A DNA stretch of 7,247 nucleotides from an uncultured Rhodospirillaceae bacterium (GTDB lineage: Bacteria > Pseudomonadota > Alphaproteobacteria > RF32 > CAG-239): assembly GCA_900313185.1 (NCBI GenBank), contig OMQI01000177.1, forward strand, positions 1-7,247, written 5' to 3'. A model generated the notes under the pieces. That model was not told where the DNA came from and did no database searches. It saw only the letters and a program-made list of their open reading frames with translations. The position numbers and the translations under genes were made by a program. Positions 5,521 through 7,247 of the stretch are shown in pieces (position 1 is the stretch's first letter; the number at the start of each line of letters is the position of its first letter).

Positions 5521-7247
5521 ATGCTTAAACAGGAACTTTTAGCACCCGCCGGCGATATCGAAGCCGGTTATGCCGCACTCTATTATGGCGCCGATGCCGT
5601 TTATTTAGGGCTTTCCAGATTTTCGGCACGAGCAACTGCTACTAATTTTGATGAGCCGACTTTGGATGAGTTTACCGCTTATGCCCATAGTCTTAATCGC
5701 AAGGTATATGTGGCACTCAATACCGTGTTGCAAGAAAGCGAACTTTCCGGATTGATCGAAAGTTTGGATATTTGCACACGTTGTCACGTCGATGGGCTGA
5801 TTATTCAAGATTTAGGCGTGGCACGGGTGATGAAAGAAAAATACCCTCATTTTGAAATGCACGCCAGTACGCAAATGGCGGTGCATAATAAAGAAGGCGC
5901 CCTGTATTTGAAGAAGCTCGGTTTTAAGCGGGTGGTATTGGCTCGTGAATTGACAGCCGCCGAGATTAAGGAAATAGCTGCTATTCCGGATTTGGAAACC
6001 GAAGCATTTATTCACGGAGCTTTGTGTTATTCATACAGTGGTTTATGTATGTTCTCTTCTGTGGAATATGCCCGCAGTGCCAATCGAGGGAAGTGTTTGT
6101 ATCCTTGCCGAGCTTCTTTTATGTGTAACGGCAAAGAAAATCATTTGTTTTCTATGAAAGATATGGCTCTGCAGGAAGATGTGCTTAATATGCCGGTAAC
6201 TTCGCTTAAAATAGAGGGGCGCAAAAAATCGGCTCTTTATGTGGCGGCAGTTACCGATTATTACAGACGGATTTTGGATGGTAAAGGTGCCGATGAGAAT
6301 AGGGAAGAACGGATAAAACAGATTTTTTCTCGCCCGTGGTGTAAATTTCACTTTAACGGTAAAGATAAAAATGTGATTGATCGTGATTTTGTGGGCCATA
6401 GAGGGCTTTTAATCGGCAATGTGGAAAATGTGTCACACGGACGGGTAAAACTCACTCCGACGCATAAAATTGCCCGTTATGACGGTTTGCAATTTGATGC
6501 GGCCGGTGATGAAAAGCCGTTTGGTTTTTCGGCGCAGAAAATTTTCGTCGGTTCTAAAAATGTTTTTGAGGTAAAAGCAGGGCAAACAGCAGAGATTGAA
6601 TTACCTAGAGGGTATCCGACCTTAAAGAAAGGCGATAAAGTTTACTTAGCATCATCAGGTGAGGTAAAAGGAGCCTATCACTACGAAAAACCGAAACCGC
6701 ACGAGTTTCGCAATAAATATGATATTGAAGTCGAAGTAAATGTCTATGATGACAAAATAACGGCAAAATGCGGCGAGTTCTCTGCAATTGTTGAAGGAGA
6801 ATTCACTCCGGCGGTGAATCTTGATAAAAGTAAAGAAGCAATTGAAAAAGCTTTTGCTAAAACCGGAGATACTCCGTTTAATTTGAAAAGGTTGGTCATC
6901 AATAACGAAAGCGGCTTGTTTGCACCGGCGTCACTGCTTAATTATTTGCGTCGAGATTTGTATAACAGAATCAATATTAAACAACAACCTGTTGAATTAC
7001 CGGAAATTATAGGCAGCAAACAAAGTAAAGAAACGCAATTATTTACCATTAAAATCGATAATTTGTCATATCTGAATTTGCTCGATTTTGATAAGTTTGC
7101 CGAGATAATTTACCTGATTAATCCGCAGAGCGATGTAAAGGAATTAACGAAGTTACCGAAAAATAAGGTGAGAATTGCACTTCCTGCCGTATGCAGACAT
7201 CCGGTTTTATTTGCCGACATAATAAACAGACTTCTTGATGGCGGATA
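5521..7247 (+). CDS. U32-family protein with DUF3656 region, RlhA-like (3' end cut off)
   Basis: The frame is open for 575 codons from ATG 5521 to the window edge. The N-terminal barrel begins ELLAPAGDIEAGYAALYYGA and contains KVYVALNT, QDLGV and HASTQMAVHN, all typical of U32 'peptidases'. A cysteine cluster follows: HGALCYSYSGLC (Cys169, Cys176), then GKCLYPCR (Cys192, Cys196). Such cysteines hold an iron-sulfur cluster in the U32 proteins UbiU/UbiV. LKIEGRKKSALYVAAVTDYYRR (228-249) is another family block. The later part, including TPFNLKRLV, then LFAPASLLNYLRRDLYNRI, looks like DUF3656, found in E. coli RlhA (YdcP). RlhA is needed for 23S rRNA C2501 hydroxylation, which makes a role in RNA hydroxylation more likely than proteolysis. 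TrhP-type tRNA hydroxylation is the main alternative, although those proteins are shorter. Confidence 0.9.
   Translation, partial: MLKQELLAPAGDIEAGYAALYYGADAVYLGLSRFSARATATNFDEPTLDEFTAYAHSLNRKVYVALNTVLQESELSGLIESLDICTRCHVDGLIIQDLGVARVMKEKYPHFEMHASTQMAVHNKEGALYLKKLGFKRVVLARELTAAEIKEIAAIPDLETEAFIHGALCYSYSGLCMFSSVEYARSANRGKCLYPCRASFMCNGKENHLFSMKDMALQEDVLNMPVTSLKIEGRKKSALYVAAVTDYYRRILDGKGADENREERIKQIFSRPWCKFHFNGKDKNVIDRDFVGHRGLLIGNVENVSHGRVKLTPTHKIARYDGLQFDAAGDEKPFGFSAQKIFVGSKNVFEVKAGQTAEIELPRGYPTLKKGDKVYLASSGEVKGAYHYEKPKPHEFRNKYDIEVEVNVYDDKITAKCGEFSAIVEGEFTPAVNLDKSKEAIEKAFAKTGDTPFNLKRLVINNESGLFAPASLLNYLRRDLYNRINIKQQPVELPEIIGSKQSKETQLFTIKIDNLSYLNLLDFDKFAEIIYLINPQSDVKELTKLPKNKVRIALPAVCRHPVLFADIINRLLDGG

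Noticed and set aside
5605..6787. Several minus-strand open frames of 60-118 codons inside the U32 gene
   Set aside because: They lie antisense to a gene with clear family motifs throughout and show no motifs or ribosome sites of their own.

Overview
The window comes from an AT-rich Gram-negative bacterium. Two OmpH/Skp-type periplasmic chaperone genes, a phosphatidylserine decarboxylase, a GtrII-type surface-sugar glucosyltransferase and a remnant of a Pmp-like (autotransporter-type) adhesin all imply an outer membrane. The codon use and protein style would suit a low-GC host-associated or gut alphaproteobacterium. That placement is an inference, as no RNA or other marker gene is present.

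Region 1 (1-3081, minus strand) is a compact gene run read right to left. It starts with an Skp/OmpH-like chaperone (2623-3081), then a 541-residue GtrII-family membrane glucosyltransferase (959-2584), then a D-hexose-6-phosphate mutarotase (141-956). It ends with the first 37 codons of another membrane protein, cut by the window edge (1-111). Gaps are 38, 2 and 29 nt and no terminator is visible between them, so one transcript is likely. It probably starts at a sigma70-like promoter at 3127-3154. The shared theme appears to be envelope or glycan modification.

Region 2 (3082-4451, plus strand) is a decayed expression unit back to back with region 1. A near-consensus promoter (3178-3206), a leader with a strong inverted repeat (3232-3267) and a good ribosome site feed a small membrane-protein gene carrying one apparent 1-nt frameshift (3302-3444). 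About 90 nt with no recognisable content (3445-3534) follow. Next comes a remnant of a Pmp-type adhesin with signal peptide and three FxxN/GGA(I/L) repeats (3535-4046), broken by a frameshift in a G5 tract and by a TAA codon. Its reading frame continues without interruption into a second OmpH-like coiled-coil domain (4059-4451) that has lost its own signal sequence. This chimeric junction is the most unusual thing in the window.

Region 3 (4467-7247) is housekeeping: psd on the minus strand, and divergently a U32-family/DUF3656 protein (RlhA-like) running off the right edge. Their shared 151-nt intergenic region holds candidate promoters in both directions and two overlapping palindromes. I saw no tRNA, rRNA, CRISPR array, insertion sequence or convincing rho-independent terminator.
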